From Telmatospirillum sp. (GTDB taxonomy: Bacteria; Pseudomonadota; Alphaproteobacteria; Rhodospirillales; Magnetospirillaceae), in assembly GCA_031291415.1 (NCBI GenBank), contig JARLJB010000008.1, forward strand, positions 1 to 38,489: a stretch of DNA of 38,489 bases, given 5' to 3'. Shown in pieces: positions 16,275 to 25,853 of this stretch (position 1 is the stretch's first letter; each line of letters opens with the position of its first letter). A model generated the notes under the pieces. The model saw nothing but the letters and a program-made list of their open reading frames with translations, did not search any database and was not told the DNA's origin. The translations under genes were made by a program, and so were the position numbers.

Positions 16275-17024
16275 TCAGGGCGGTGAGCCGCGGGAAGCCG
16301 TGTCGACACCACCCCACGTTCTTTCCGGTCCATCAATCAGTGGATCAAGCATGCATTCGGCGGCAAAACGGGATGCATCGCGAATGACGATGGTTCCATC
16401 GCGCACCTCGATACCGGCCTGCTGCAGCGCCGACAGTGCCCGCGAGAAGCTTTCCCGGGTAATCCCCAATTCCGAAGCAATGAGACCCTTCTCATAGGGC
16501 AGGACGGCACGATCCGGCGTGCCCTGCCGCTTCGACAAGGCAAGAATATAGCAACCGACGCGTTGCGTTGCCGATCTGAGCTTGAGGTTCTTGATCTGGC
16601 GGACCATGCGACGGAATTGCCCGGCCAGACAACCGATCACCTCCTGGGCCAGGGCCGGCTGGCTGGCGACGGCGGCACGGAATGCGGCTCCGTGGATCAG
16701 CAGAAACTGCGACGCCTGAGGCACCCGGGCTTCCATAAGATAGGGCTCCTCCGTCAGAACGGCGGCAGGAATGACCAGATCGGGCGCCTCGACTGTTTCA
16801 ACAAGCACCTCGCGCCCCTCGGTCGAGCGTCCGAACAGGTGTGCCGACCCCGACAGAACGATGTGTTGGAAGTTCGGCATCTCACCTTGGAAAAATAACA
16901 CCGTGCCGGGCGCCACACCGTGCTGGACGGAGCTCCGCAGCAACTCGGCGCGGTCAACAGCTGACAGCGACCGGAAAAGCGGCAGGCGCTCCACAACCGA
17001 TAGATAATCTTCGGAATCACCCAA
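16275..17024 (-). CDS. Crp/Fnr-family regulator (NarR/DNR-like)
   Basis: A 249-residue regulator. The N-terminal cyclic-nucleotide-type beta barrel (about 10-130) is followed by a long dimer helix (about 125-150). A winged helix-turn-helix closes the protein (ASELGITRESFSRALSALQQ, about 190-210). The N-terminal cysteine cluster that holds the FeS centre in FNR is absent, so oxygen sensing by FeS is unlikely. NarR- or DNR-type sensing of nitrate/nitrite or NO fits better. Position supports this: it is divergent from narK, with two FNR-type boxes between. The only workable start is TTG 17024, with GGGGG 7 bases upstream; a rare start may limit its level. One box 54 bases upstream allows autoregulation. 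Confidence 0.85.
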   Translation of the reverse strand: MGDSEDYLSVVERLPLFRSLSAVDRAELLRSSVQHGVAPGTVLFFQGEMPNFQHIVLSGSAHLFGRSTEGREVLVETVEAPDLVIPAAVLTEEPYLMEARVPQASQFLLIHGAAFRAAVASQPALAQEVIGCLAGQFRRMVRQIKNLKLRSATQRVGCYILALSKRQGTPDRAVLPYEKGLIASELGITRESFSRALSALQQAGIEVRDGTIVIRDASRFAAECMLDPLIDGPERTWGGVDTASRGSPP

Positions 17025-17077
17025 CCATCGCCCCCATTGCCATTCGCTTTCGCAATCCGCAAAGCCATCAACTTCGT

Positions 17078-17091
17078 TTGATAAATATCAA
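17078..17091. promoter_or_regulatory. FNR/DNR/NarR-type box 1
   Basis: TTGATAAATATCAA is a perfect match to the TTGAT-N4-ATCAA consensus. The centre (17084.5) is 60 bases from the regulator's start and 130 bases from narK, in the divergent promoter region. Confidence 0.88.
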
Positions 17092-17099
17092 ATACTCGA

Positions 17100-17113
17100 T
17101 TGATTAAAGTCAA
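17100..17113. promoter_or_regulatory. FNR/DNR/NarR-type box 2
   Basis: TTGATTAAAGTCAA fits the consensus TTGAT-N4-(A/G)TCAA. Its centre is 22 bases from that of box 1, two helical turns, so two dimers could bind on the same face. Activation at -41.5 would place a narK start site near 17148. Confidence 0.85.
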
Positions 17114-17214
17114 GGAATAAGGTCATTCCGGCCTTTAGGCTGCCGATGTCGACAAAGCCACCGCCTCACCCGCACCGGATGCCACATCGAAAAGCGAAAC
17201 AGAGGATGCCGCGA

Positions 17215-19920
17215 ATGAACGATCCAAGATCCCTTCGCATTCTCGTCATGAGCACACTGGCTTTCACCATTTGTTTCGCCGTCTGGTCGGTCTTCTCCAT
17301 CATCGGCATCGGCATCAAGCAGCAGCTCGGCCTGGACGACACCGAATTCGGCCTGCTGATCGGAACGCCGATCCTCAGCGGCTCGCTGATTCGTCTGGCG
17401 CTCGGAGTCTGGACCGACCGCTACGGAGGCCGCGCCATATTCCCTCTGGTGATGCTGGCCGGGGCCGCGGCGACGTTCCTGCTGTCTTACGCCACCAGCT
17501 ATCCGATGATGCTGTTGGCTGCGCTCGGGGTCGGCATCGCCGGCGGTTCTTTCGCCGTCGGCATCGCCTACGTTTCGCGCTGGTATCCGAAGGAACGGCA
17601 GGGCACAGCCCTTGGCATCTTCGGCATGGGCAATGTCGGCGCCGCCGTCACCAAACTGTTGGCGCCGCTGGTCATGGTCGCCTTCGGATGGGCGATGGTG
17701 GCGCAGCTCTGGGCCGCCGCCCTCTTCATCATGGCGATCGCCTTTTGGGTCACCACGTCGGATGATCCAGTGCAGCGCGCCCGACGCGCCGGTACCGCCG
17801 AGGCCTTGTCGCTGGCCGAGCAACTTGCCCCTCTCGCCGATGTCAGGGTCTGGCGTTTCGCCGGTTACTATTTCTTCGTCTTCGGCGGTTTTGTCGCCCT
17901 GGCGCTGTGGTTGCCGCGTTTCTACGTCGGGGCCTATCATCTCGACGTGGTCACGGCCGGCGTTCTCGGCGCGGCCTACTCCATCCCGGGCAGCCTGTTC
18001 CGGGTCTATGGCGGCATCCTCTCCGACAAGATCGGCGCGCGCCGCGTCATGTACTGGGCCTTTGGCGCCGGCGTGCTCTGCACCTTCCTGCTGTCCTATC
18101 CGGCGACCGACTACGTCGTGCATGGCATCAAAGGCGACATCAATTTCAGCTTCGGGCTGGGATTCGTGCCCTTCACCATCATCACCTTCGTCCTCGGCTT
18201 CTTCATGGCGATCGGTAAAGCCGCGGTCTATCGGCACATTCCCGTCTACTATCCCGATCACGTCGGCCCGGTCGGCGGCGCCGTCGGCATGATCGGCGGA
18301 CTCGGCGGCTTCGTGCTGCCCATCGCCTTCGGCCTGATGAACGATCTGACCGGATTGTGGACCAGCTGCTTCATGCTGCTGTTCCTCATCGCCGTGGTGA
18401 ACCTGGCGTGGATGCACCGCAGCATTCTGCGGACGGAACGATCGACATCCGCCTCCAATCGCCGCTTCCTGCCGGAGTTGCAGCCGCAAGGAGCGGTTCT
18501 GACCGAATGGTCGCCGGAAAGCGCAGACTTCTGGGCGCGGACCGGACGACGGATCGCCAATCGCAATCTGTGGATCTCAATACCCAGTCTGCTGTTGGCC
18601 TTCGCCGTCTGGATGGTGTGGTCGGTAGTTATCGTGAACCTTCCGGCGATCGGTTTTGCCTTCTCGCCCGATCAGCTTTTCTGGCTGGCGGCGCTGCCCG
18701 GATTGACGGGCGCCCTGCTGCGCGGCTTCTACGCCTTCATGGTGCCGATCTTCGGCGGTCGGACCTGGACCACGTTCTCCACCGCCTCGCTGCTGGTGCC
18801 GGCCATCGGCATCGGCCTGACCGTGCAGCACCCGGAGACGCCCTACACCCTGTTTCTCATCCTGGCACTGCTCTGCGGCCTCGGCGGCGGCAATTTCGCC
18901 TCGTCGATGGCCAATATCAGCTTCTTCTTTCCAAAAGCGGGCAAGGGCCAGGCATTGGCGCTCAATGCAGGCCTCGGCAATCTCGGCGTGTCGGTGGTGC
19001 AGTTCCTGGTGCCCGTCGTCATCACCGCCGGCATTTTCGGAGCCTTTGGCGGTGAACCGCAGACCATCGTCGTCGCCGGCGCCCCCCAACAACTATGGCT
19101 GCAAAATGCCGGTTTCATCTGGGTTCCGCTCATCCTCGCCGCCACCGTCGCCGCCTGGTTCGGCATGAACGACATTGCCTCGGCGAAGGCGTCCTTCGCC
19201 GATCAGGCGGTAATCTTCAAGCGCAAGCACACCTGGATCCTGTGCTGGCTGTATTCAGGCACCTTCGGTTCCTTCATCGGCTATTCGGCCGGCTTTCCGC
19301 TGCTGACCAAGGTGCTTTTCCCGGCGATGAACCCGGTCGCCTTCGCTTTCCTCGGTCCTCTGGTGGGCGCCGCCAGCCGGTCTCTCAGCGGCTGGATGGC
19401 CGATCGCTGGGGCGGTGCGCGCGTCACCATTTGGGTCTTCGCCGTCATGATCGCCGCGGTTGCCGGTGTCATGTTCTTCGTCGGCATCAAGGATCAGCCG
19501 AACGCCTTCTGGGGTTTCCTCGGCATGTTCCTGCTGCTTTTCGCGGCAAGCGGCGTCGGCAATGCCTCGACCTTCCAGATGATGCCGGCCATTTTCGCGA
19601 CACTCCTGCAACGCAAGGCCGCCGGACGTGGAGCCGAGGCGCTCGCCGCCGCGCAACGCGATGCCGCCAAGGAAGGTGCCGCCGTGCTCGGTTTCACCTC
19701 GGCTGTGGCCGCGATCGGCGCCTTCTTCATTCCCAAGAGCTTCGGAAGCGCAATTGCCGCAACCGGCGGTCCCGAGGCCGCCCTGATCGGGTTCATCGTC
19801 TTCTACGTCAGCTGTCTCCTGCTGACCTGGTGGTACTACACCCGCCGTCAGGCCGAGGTGCGGCTAACGGGAACGACCGAGACCGTCCATCCGGAACAAT
19901 CCGCCGCCGCGACACGCTGA
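17215..19920 (+). CDS. narK: Fused NarK1-NarK2 nitrate/nitrite transporter
   Basis: A 901-residue inner-membrane protein made of two complete major-facilitator domains (about 1-430 and 460-880). In characterised fusions the NarK1 half is a nitrate/proton symporter that starts nitrate respiration and the NarK2 half a nitrate/nitrite antiporter. Each half shows its signature: GGSFAVGIAYVSRWYP and GGILSDKIGARR in the first, GGGNFASSMANISFFFP with NAGLGNLG, and SGWMADRWGG, in the second. ATG 17215 is chosen because AGAGG lies 9 bases upstream; earlier in-frame starts add a Pro/His-rich leader. narG follows after 12 bases. Confidence 0.93.
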   Translation: MNDPRSLRILVMSTLAFTICFAVWSVFSIIGIGIKQQLGLDDTEFGLLIGTPILSGSLIRLALGVWTDRYGGRAIFPLVMLAGAAATFLLSYATSYPMMLLAALGVGIAGGSFAVGIAYVSRWYPKERQGTALGIFGMGNVGAAVTKLLAPLVMVAFGWAMVAQLWAAALFIMAIAFWVTTSDDPVQRARRAGTAEALSLAEQLAPLADVRVWRFAGYYFFVFGGFVALALWLPRFYVGAYHLDVVTAGVLGAAYSIPGSLFRVYGGILSDKIGARRVMYWAFGAGVLCTFLLSYPATDYVVHGIKGDINFSFGLGFVPFTIITFVLGFFMAIGKAAVYRHIPVYYPDHVGPVGGAVGMIGGLGGFVLPIAFGLMNDLTGLWTSCFMLLFLIAVVNLAWMHRSILRTERSTSASNRRFLPELQPQGAVLTEWSPESADFWARTGRRIANRNLWISIPSLLLAFAVWMVWSVVIVNLPAIGFAFSPDQLFWLAALPGLTGALLRGFYAFMVPIFGGRTWTTFSTASLLVPAIGIGLTVQHPETPYTLFLILALLCGLGGGNFASSMANISFFFPKAGKGQALALNAGLGNLGVSVVQFLVPVVITAGIFGAFGGEPQTIVVAGAPQQLWLQNAGFIWVPLILAATVAAWFGMNDIASAKASFADQAVIFKRKHTWILCWLYSGTFGSFIGYSAGFPLLTKVLFPAMNPVAFAFLGPLVGAASRSLSGWMADRWGGARVTIWVFAVMIAAVAGVMFFVGIKDQPNAFWGFLGMFLLLFAASGVGNASTFQMMPAIFATLLQRKAAGRGAEALAAAQRDAAKEGAAVLGFTSAVAAIGAFFIPKSFGSAIAATGGPEAALIGFIVFYVSCLLLTWWYYTRRQAEVRLTGTTETVHPEQSAAATR

Positions 19921-19932
19921 CAGGATCGCATC

Positions 19933-22900
19933 ATGAGTCACTTTCTCGATCGTCTCGCTTTCTTTCGCAAAAACATCGCCACCTTTTCCGGCGACCATGG
20001 CGTGGTCACCAACGAAGACCGGCAATGGGAAAACGGTTATCGCGCCCGCTGGCAGCACGACAAGATCGTGCGCTCGACCCACGGGGTGAATTGCACCGGG
20101 TCCTGCAGTTGGAAAATTTACGTCAAGGGCGGCATCGTCACCTGGGAGACGCAGCAGACCGACTATCCGCGTACGCGCCCGGACCTGCCCAACCACGAGC
20201 CCCGCGGCTGCGCCCGCGGCGCCAGTTATTCCTGGTATCTCTACAGCGCCAACCGGGTGAAGCACCCGTTGATCCGGCGCAGGCTGGCGGAACTCTGGCG
20301 CGCCGAACGGGCGACCAAGGCCCCGGTCGAAGCCTGGGCAGCCATCGTCGAGGATCCGGTAAAGGCGCAATCCTACAAGAAGATCCGGGGACTTGGCGGC
20401 TTTATCCGGGCGAAATGGGACGAAGTCGAAGAGATCATCGCCGCCGCCAATGTCTACACCACGAAGAAATACGGCCCCGACCGCATCGCCGGCTTTTCGC
20501 CGATTCCCGCCATGTCGATGGTTTCCTACGCGGCCGGCAGCCGCTATCTGTCGCTGATCGGCGGCGTCTGCATGAGTTTCTACGACTGGTATTGCGATCT
20601 GCCGCCCGCATCGCCCCAGACCTGGGGCGAACAGACCGACGTGCCGGAAAGCGCCGACTGGTACAATTCCACCTTTCTCCTCCTCTGGGGCTCTAACGTA
20701 CCGCAGACAAGGACGCCCGACGCCCATTTCTATACCGAGGTCCGCTACAAAGGCGCCAAGTCGGTGGTCATTTGTCCGGACTACAGCGAAGCGGCGAAAT
20801 TCGCCGACCTCTGGCTGCATCCGAAACAGGGAACCGACGCGGCGCTGGCCATGGCCATGGGTCACGTCATCCTCAAGGAATTCCATCTCGCCGGCCACAG
20901 CGCCTACTTCGAGGACTATTGCCGCCGCCTGACCGACATGCCGACGCTGGTGGTTTTGGACAAACGGGGCGACGCCTATGTTCCCGGCCGCACACTGCGG
21001 GCGGCCGATCTCGATGACGCCCTCGACCAGACCAACAATCCCGCCTGGAAAACCCTGGCCTTCGATCGCGCCGACGGCTCGCTGGTCGTGCCGAACGGCG
21101 CGATCGGCTTCCGCTGGGGCGAAAGCGGCAAATGGAATATCGAAGAGAAGGACGCCCGGGACGGCCGGGACGCGCCGCTGGTTTTGTCGCTTGCCGAGAC
21201 CCGGGACGCGCTGGTGCCGGTGGCCTTTCCCTATTTCGGCGGCAAGGCGCCGGAGTCCTTCCATGCCACCAGCCACAGCGACGTCACGGTGCGCCAACTG
21301 CCGGTACGCAAGGTGATGACCCGGAGCGGCGAAGTCCTGGTCGCCACCGTCTTCGATCTGCTTGCCGGCAATTACGGCATCGACAGGGGTTTCGGCGGCG
21401 GCAATGTGGCGTCCAGCTATGACGACGACGTCCCTTACACACCGGCCTGGGCCGAAGCGGTAACCGGCGTCAGACGCGAACACATCATCACGGTGGCCCG
21501 CCAGTTCGCCGCGAACGCCGACAAAACGCATGGCAAATCCATGGTCATCCTCGGGGCCGGGCTCAATCACTGGTACCACATGGATATGATCTACCGGGGG
21601 ATCATCAATCTTCTGATGATGTGCGGCTGCATCGGTCAATCCGGTGGCGGCTGGTCGCACTATGTCGGTCAGGAAAAGCTCCGGCCGCAGACGGGGTGGA
21701 CCGCGCTGGCCTTCGCCCTCGACTGGAACCGCCCGCCGCGTCAGATGAATTCCACCTCGTTCTTCTATGCCCATAGCTCGCAATGGCGCTACGAGAAGCT
21801 CGCCCCGTCGGAAATCCTCTCACCGCTCGCCGACGCCGATGATTACCCACGCAGCCTGATCGACTACAACGTCAAGGCCGAACGCATGGGCTGGCTGCCG
21901 TCAGCCCCGCAGCTCGACACCAATCCCCTGCGGATTGCCGCCGCCGCCGAGGCGGCGGGAAAAGACGTGCCGGCCTATGTCGCCGAAAGCCTGGTGTCGG
22001 GTGCTCTGAAATTCGCAGCGGAAGACCCGGACGCCCCGGCCAATCATCCACGCAATCTGTTCGTCTGGCGTTCCAATCTCCTGGGCGCCTCCGGGAAAGG
22101 CCACGAGTACTTCCTCAAATATCTGCTCGGCACCGATCACGGCGTGCTGGGACGGGATCTTGGACAGGAGGACGGGACCAAACCGGAAGAGGTCCGTTGG
22201 CATGACGAGGCGCCGACCGGCAAACTCGATTTGCTGGTGACGCTCGACTTCCGCATGTCGACCACCTGTGTCTATTCCGACATCGTGCTGCCGACCGCGA
22301 CCTGGTATGAAAAGCACGATCTCAACACGTCGGACATGCATCCCTTCATCCACCCGCTTTCGGCGGCGGTCGATCCCGCCTGGGAAGCCCGGACGGATTG
22401 GGACATCTACAAGAACATCGCCCGCAAATTCTCCGAAGTCGCCAAAGGCCATCTCGGACGCGAGCGCGACGTGGTGCTGACGCCCATCTTGCATGACACG
22501 GCCGGCGAGCTCGCGCAGCCGCTGGACGTCGCCGACTGGAAACTGGGCGAATGCCCGCCGATCCCGGGCCAAACCATGCCTTCGGTAACGGTGGTCGAAC
22601 GCGACTATCCGGAAACCTTTGCCAAATTCACGTCCCTCGGTCCGCTGATGGAAAGTCTTGGCAATGGCGGCAAGGGCATCGGCTGGAAGACGGAGAAGGA
22701 GGTAGCGTTCCTGAAACAGCTCAACGGCGTCGTCACCGCGCCGGGCGCCGGCCTGGGACGCGCGAAGATCGAGAGCGATATCGACGCCGCCGAGATGATC
22801 CTGAGCCTCGCCCCGGAAACCAATGGCGAAGTCGCGGTCAAGGCTTGGGAAGCTCTCGGCAAGATGACCGGCCGCAACCACACCCATCTCGCCCGCGCCC

Positions 22901-23685
22901 GCGAGGACGACAAGATCCGCTTCCGCGACATTCAGGCGCAACCGCGCAAGATCATCTCGTCACCGACCTGGAGCGGCCTCGAAAGCGAACATGTCAGCTA
23001 CAACGCCTGCTACACCAATGTGCATGAGCTGATCCCCTGGCGCACCCTGACCGGCCGGCAGCAGTTCTACCAGGATCACAAATGGATGCGGGGCTTCGGC
23101 GAAGCGCTCGCCGTCTATCGGCCGCCCATCGACACCAAAACGGTGGCTCCGATCCGCGAGCGCTTTGCCGACGGCCGCAAATCACTGGTGCTGAACTTCA
23201 TCACGCCACACCAGAAATGGGGCATTCACAGCACCTATACGGACAATCTTCTCATGCTGACCCTCTCGCGCGGCGGGCCGATCGTCTGGATCAGCGAAGT
23301 GGACGCGCAAAGCGTCGGGCTCGTCGACAACGATTGGATCGAAGTCTTCAACGCCAACGGAGCCCTGACGGCGCGCACGGTGGTCAGCCAGCGTGTGCCG
23401 GTCGGCATGTGCATGATGTATCACGCCCAGGAGAAGACCGTGAATGTGCCGGGAAGCGAGATCACCGGCAAACGTGGCGGCATCCACAATTCGGTGACGC
23501 GGATCTGCCCCAAACCGACTCACATGATCGGCGGCTACGCCCAGCTTTCCTACGGCTTCAATTACTACGGCACGGTCGGCGCCAACCGGGACGAATTCGT
23601 CGTCATCCGCAAGATGGACAAGATCGACTGGCTCGAAGGTCCGCGCGCTCCGGCGGCGGCTCTGGTGGAGGGAGACCGGTCATGA
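19933..23685 (+). CDS. narG: Respiratory nitrate reductase alpha subunit NarG
   Basis: A 1250-residue catalytic subunit that reduces nitrate to nitrite at a Mo-bisMGD centre on the cytoplasmic side of the membrane. The FS0 iron-sulphur ligands are His50, Cys54, Cys58 and Cys93. The Mo ligand is Asp222 in FYDWYCDLPP. The N-terminus is nearly colinear with E. coli NarG, and length is normal. There is no twin-arginine signal; MSHFLDRLAFFRKN resembles the vestigial leader of NarG. The ATG is preceded by AGGA. The stop codon overlaps the narH start (ATGA), so translation is coupled. Confidence 0.98.
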   Translation: MSHFLDRLAFFRKNIATFSGDHGVVTNEDRQWENGYRARWQHDKIVRSTHGVNCTGSCSWKIYVKGGIVTWETQQTDYPRTRPDLPNHEPRGCARGASYSWYLYSANRVKHPLIRRRLAELWRAERATKAPVEAWAAIVEDPVKAQSYKKIRGLGGFIRAKWDEVEEIIAAANVYTTKKYGPDRIAGFSPIPAMSMVSYAAGSRYLSLIGGVCMSFYDWYCDLPPASPQTWGEQTDVPESADWYNSTFLLLWGSNVPQTRTPDAHFYTEVRYKGAKSVVICPDYSEAAKFADLWLHPKQGTDAALAMAMGHVILKEFHLAGHSAYFEDYCRRLTDMPTLVVLDKRGDAYVPGRTLRAADLDDALDQTNNPAWKTLAFDRADGSLVVPNGAIGFRWGESGKWNIEEKDARDGRDAPLVLSLAETRDALVPVAFPYFGGKAPESFHATSHSDVTVRQLPVRKVMTRSGEVLVATVFDLLAGNYGIDRGFGGGNVASSYDDDVPYTPAWAEAVTGVRREHIITVARQFAANADKTHGKSMVILGAGLNHWYHMDMIYRGIINLLMMCGCIGQSGGGWSHYVGQEKLRPQTGWTALAFALDWNRPPRQMNSTSFFYAHSSQWRYEKLAPSEILSPLADADDYPRSLIDYNVKAERMGWLPSAPQLDTNPLRIAAAAEAAGKDVPAYVAESLVSGALKFAAEDPDAPANHPRNLFVWRSNLLGASGKGHEYFLKYLLGTDHGVLGRDLGQEDGTKPEEVRWHDEAPTGKLDLLVTLDFRMSTTCVYSDIVLPTATWYEKHDLNTSDMHPFIHPLSAAVDPAWEARTDWDIYKNIARKFSEVAKGHLGRERDVVLTPILHDTAGELAQPLDVADWKLGECPPIPGQTMPSVTVVERDYPETFAKFTSLGPLMESLGNGGKGIGWKTEKEVAFLKQLNGVVTAPGAGLGRAKIESDIDAAEMILSLAPETNGEVAVKAWEALGKMTGRNHTHLARAREDDKIRFRDIQAQPRKIISSPTWSGLESEHVSYNACYTNVHELIPWRTLTGRQQFYQDHKWMRGFGEALAVYRPPIDTKTVAPIRERFADGRKSLVLNFITPHQKWGIHSTYTDNLLMLTLSRGGPIVWISEVDAQSVGLVDNDWIEVFNANGALTARTVVSQRVPVGMCMMYHAQEKTVNVPGSEITGKRGGIHNSVTRICPKPTHMIGGYAQLSYGFNYYGTVGANRDEFVVIRKMDKIDWLEGPRAPAAALVEGDRS

Positions 23686-25214
23686 AGATCCGCGCCCAGA
23701 TCGCCATGGTGCTGAACCTGGACAAATGCATCGGCTGCCACACCTGCTCGGTGACCTGCAAGAACGTGTGGACCAGCCGCGACGGCGTCGAATACGCCTG
23801 GTTCAACAATGTCGAGACCAAACCGGGAATTGGCTATCCCAAGGACTGGGAGAATCAGAAGAAGTGGAACGGCGGCTGGACCCGCAACAAAAACGGCAAG
23901 CTTACGCCGCGGTTGGGCGGAAAATTCCGGGTACTGGCCAAGATCTTCATGAATCCGGATCTACCGGAAATCGATGACTATTACGAACCCTTCACCTTCG
24001 ACTACGCCCATCTGCAGACTGCCGGATTGAGCGAGGCGGCGCCGACCGCCCGCCCCCGCTCGGTGATCACCGGCCAGCGAATGGAGAAGATCGAATGGGG
24101 GCCGAACTGGGAGGAGATTCTCGGCGGCGAATTTTCGAAACGCGGCAAGGACCAGAACTTCGAGGCGATCGAGAAGGAAATCTACGGTCAGTTCGAGAAC
24201 ACCTTCATGATGTACCTGCCCAGGCTCTGCGAGCATTGTCTCAATCCGGCCTGCGTCGCCGCCTGCCCGTCCGGCTCGATCTATAAGCGCGAGGAAGATG
24301 GCATCGTCCTGATCGACCAGGATAAATGCCGTGGTTGGCGCATGTGCGTCAGCGCCTGCCCCTACAAGAAGATTTACTATAACTGGGAAAGCGGCAAGGC
24401 GGAGAAATGCATCTTCTGCTATCCGCGCATCGAGGTCGGCCAGCCCACGGTCTGCTCGGAAACCTGCGTCGGCCGGATCCGCTATCTCGGTGTCATGCTC
24501 TATGACGCCGACCGCATCGAACAGGCGGCAAGCGCCCGGAGCGATGCGGACCTCTATCAGGCGCAGCTCGATATCTTCCTCGATCCGCACGACCCCGAGG
24601 TCATCACCCAGGCGCGCGCCGATGGCATCCCGGAGGCATGGCTGATCGCCGCCGCCCAGTCTCCCGTCTACAAAATGGCGATCGACTGGAAGATCGCCTT
24701 CCCGCTGCATCCGGAATACCGGACCTTGCCGATGGTCTGGTACGTGCCGCCGCTCTCGCCGATCCAGGCCAAGGCCGAAGCCGGCCAACTTGGCACCAAC
24801 GGCATCATCCCGGACGTCTCGAAGCTGCGCATCCCGCTCAGATATCTGGCCAACATGCTGACCGCCGGCGACGAGAAACCGGTGAAACTGGCACTCGAAC
24901 GACTGCTCGCCATGCGCGCCTACATGCGGGCCCGCCATGTCGATGGGCTCGAGGCCAAGGATGTTCTCGATCAGGTCGGTCTCGATCGGGCATTGGTCGA
25001 GGACATGTACAAGATCCTGGCCATCGCCAACTACGAGGACCGCTTCGTCATCCCGACGACGCATCGCGAATATGCCGAGAACGCCTTCGATCTGAAAGGT
25101 TCCTGCGGCTTCAGTTTCGGCAACGGCTGTTCAAGCGGCGCATCCGATTTCGGCCTCTTCGGCAAACCCAGGCATCAGCATGGCGTCAAGACTCCGACGG
25201 AGGAGGTGAAATGA
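23682..25214 (+). CDS. narH: Respiratory nitrate reductase beta subunit NarH
   Basis: A 510-residue electron-transfer subunit linking NarI haems to NarG. Four iron-sulphur clusters can be read: Cys16/19/22/26, Cys183/186/191/195, Cys216/222/226 with Trp219 in place of a fourth ligand (the [3Fe-4S] site), and Cys243/246/258/262. The start overlaps the narG stop by four bases and has GGAGGGAG upstream. The stop overlaps narJ in the same way, with AGGAGG serving narJ inside the narH 3' end. Confidence 0.98.
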   Translation: MKIRAQIAMVLNLDKCIGCHTCSVTCKNVWTSRDGVEYAWFNNVETKPGIGYPKDWENQKKWNGGWTRNKNGKLTPRLGGKFRVLAKIFMNPDLPEIDDYYEPFTFDYAHLQTAGLSEAAPTARPRSVITGQRMEKIEWGPNWEEILGGEFSKRGKDQNFEAIEKEIYGQFENTFMMYLPRLCEHCLNPACVAACPSGSIYKREEDGIVLIDQDKCRGWRMCVSACPYKKIYYNWESGKAEKCIFCYPRIEVGQPTVCSETCVGRIRYLGVMLYDADRIEQAASARSDADLYQAQLDIFLDPHDPEVITQARADGIPEAWLIAAAQSPVYKMAIDWKIAFPLHPEYRTLPMVWYVPPLSPIQAKAEAGQLGTNGIIPDVSKLRIPLRYLANMLTAGDEKPVKLALERLLAMRAYMRARHVDGLEAKDVLDQVGLDRALVEDMYKILAIANYEDRFVIPTTHREYAENAFDLKGSCGFSFGNGCSSGASDFGLFGKPRHQHGVKTPTEEVK

Positions 25215-25849
25215 AGACATTCAAGGTTCTTTCCGTCCTGCTGAGCTATCCGGAGTCCGAACTGTCCGATCAGCTGGGGAGCCTGTCCGAGGTCCTGGAC
25301 AGCGAGGCGCTCCTGCCCATCGAGCATCGCCAGGCGCTTCAATGCCTGCTGGACATCTTGCGGGTGCTCGATCCGCTCGACGCCCAGGAACGCTATGTCG
25401 CGTTATTCGACCGCAATCGATCGCTGTCCTTGCATCTCTACGAGCATATCCACGGCGAGTCGCGCGACCGCGGACAGGCGATGGTCCAGCTTGCCGAGAT
25501 CTACCGTCTGCACGGCGTCGAAATCAGCGCCGCGGAATTGCCCGACTATCTTCCCCTTTTTCTCGAATTTCTCTCCCTGCTGCCGATCAAAGCGGCGGCA
25601 TCGCTGCTCGCCGAAGCCGTCCATGTCGTGGCCGCCTTGCGCGAAAAGCTGGAAGCGCGCGGCAGCGCCTACGCCGTCGTCATGGGGGCGATCGAGGCGC
25701 TGGCCGCCAAGCCGGCCGAGCGCGCCGCCGTCGACGAAGTCCTGGCGATGCTGAAACCCGAAGCGGACAGCCTCGATGCCCTCGACGGCCAGTGGGAAGA
25801 GGAAGCGGTGCGTTTCACGGCGGCCGGTGCCGCAAGCTGCGCGGGGTAG
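25211..25849 (+). CDS. narJ: Nitrate reductase assembly chaperone NarJ
   Basis: A 212-residue all-helical chaperone of the NarJ/TorD class that keeps NarGH open for molybdenum cofactor insertion and delays membrane docking. It begins MKTFKVLSVLLSYPE and has the conserved segments RYVALFDRNRSLSLHLYEH and LPDYLPLFLEFLSLLP. It is not part of the final complex. AGGAGG lies 4 bases before ATG 25211, which overlaps the narH stop. Confidence 0.96.
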   Translation: MKTFKVLSVLLSYPESELSDQLGSLSEVLDSEALLPIEHRQALQCLLDILRVLDPLDAQERYVALFDRNRSLSLHLYEHIHGESRDRGQAMVQLAEIYRLHGVEISAAELPDYLPLFLEFLSLLPIKAAASLLAEAVHVVAALREKLEARGSAYAVVMGAIEALAAKPAERAAVDEVLAMLKPEADSLDALDGQWEEEAVRFTAAGAASCAG

Positions 25850-25853
25850 TGCG

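Noticed and set aside
17146-17214. Longer N-terminus for NarK from an upstream start
   Set aside because: The extra 23 residues are Pro/His/Lys-rich and would overlap the expected promoter. The ribosome site AGAGG points to ATG 17215.
19864-21783. A 639-codon minus-strand open frame over narK/narG
   Set aside because: Same kind of antisense artefact; the plus strand carries NarG with all cofactor ligands.
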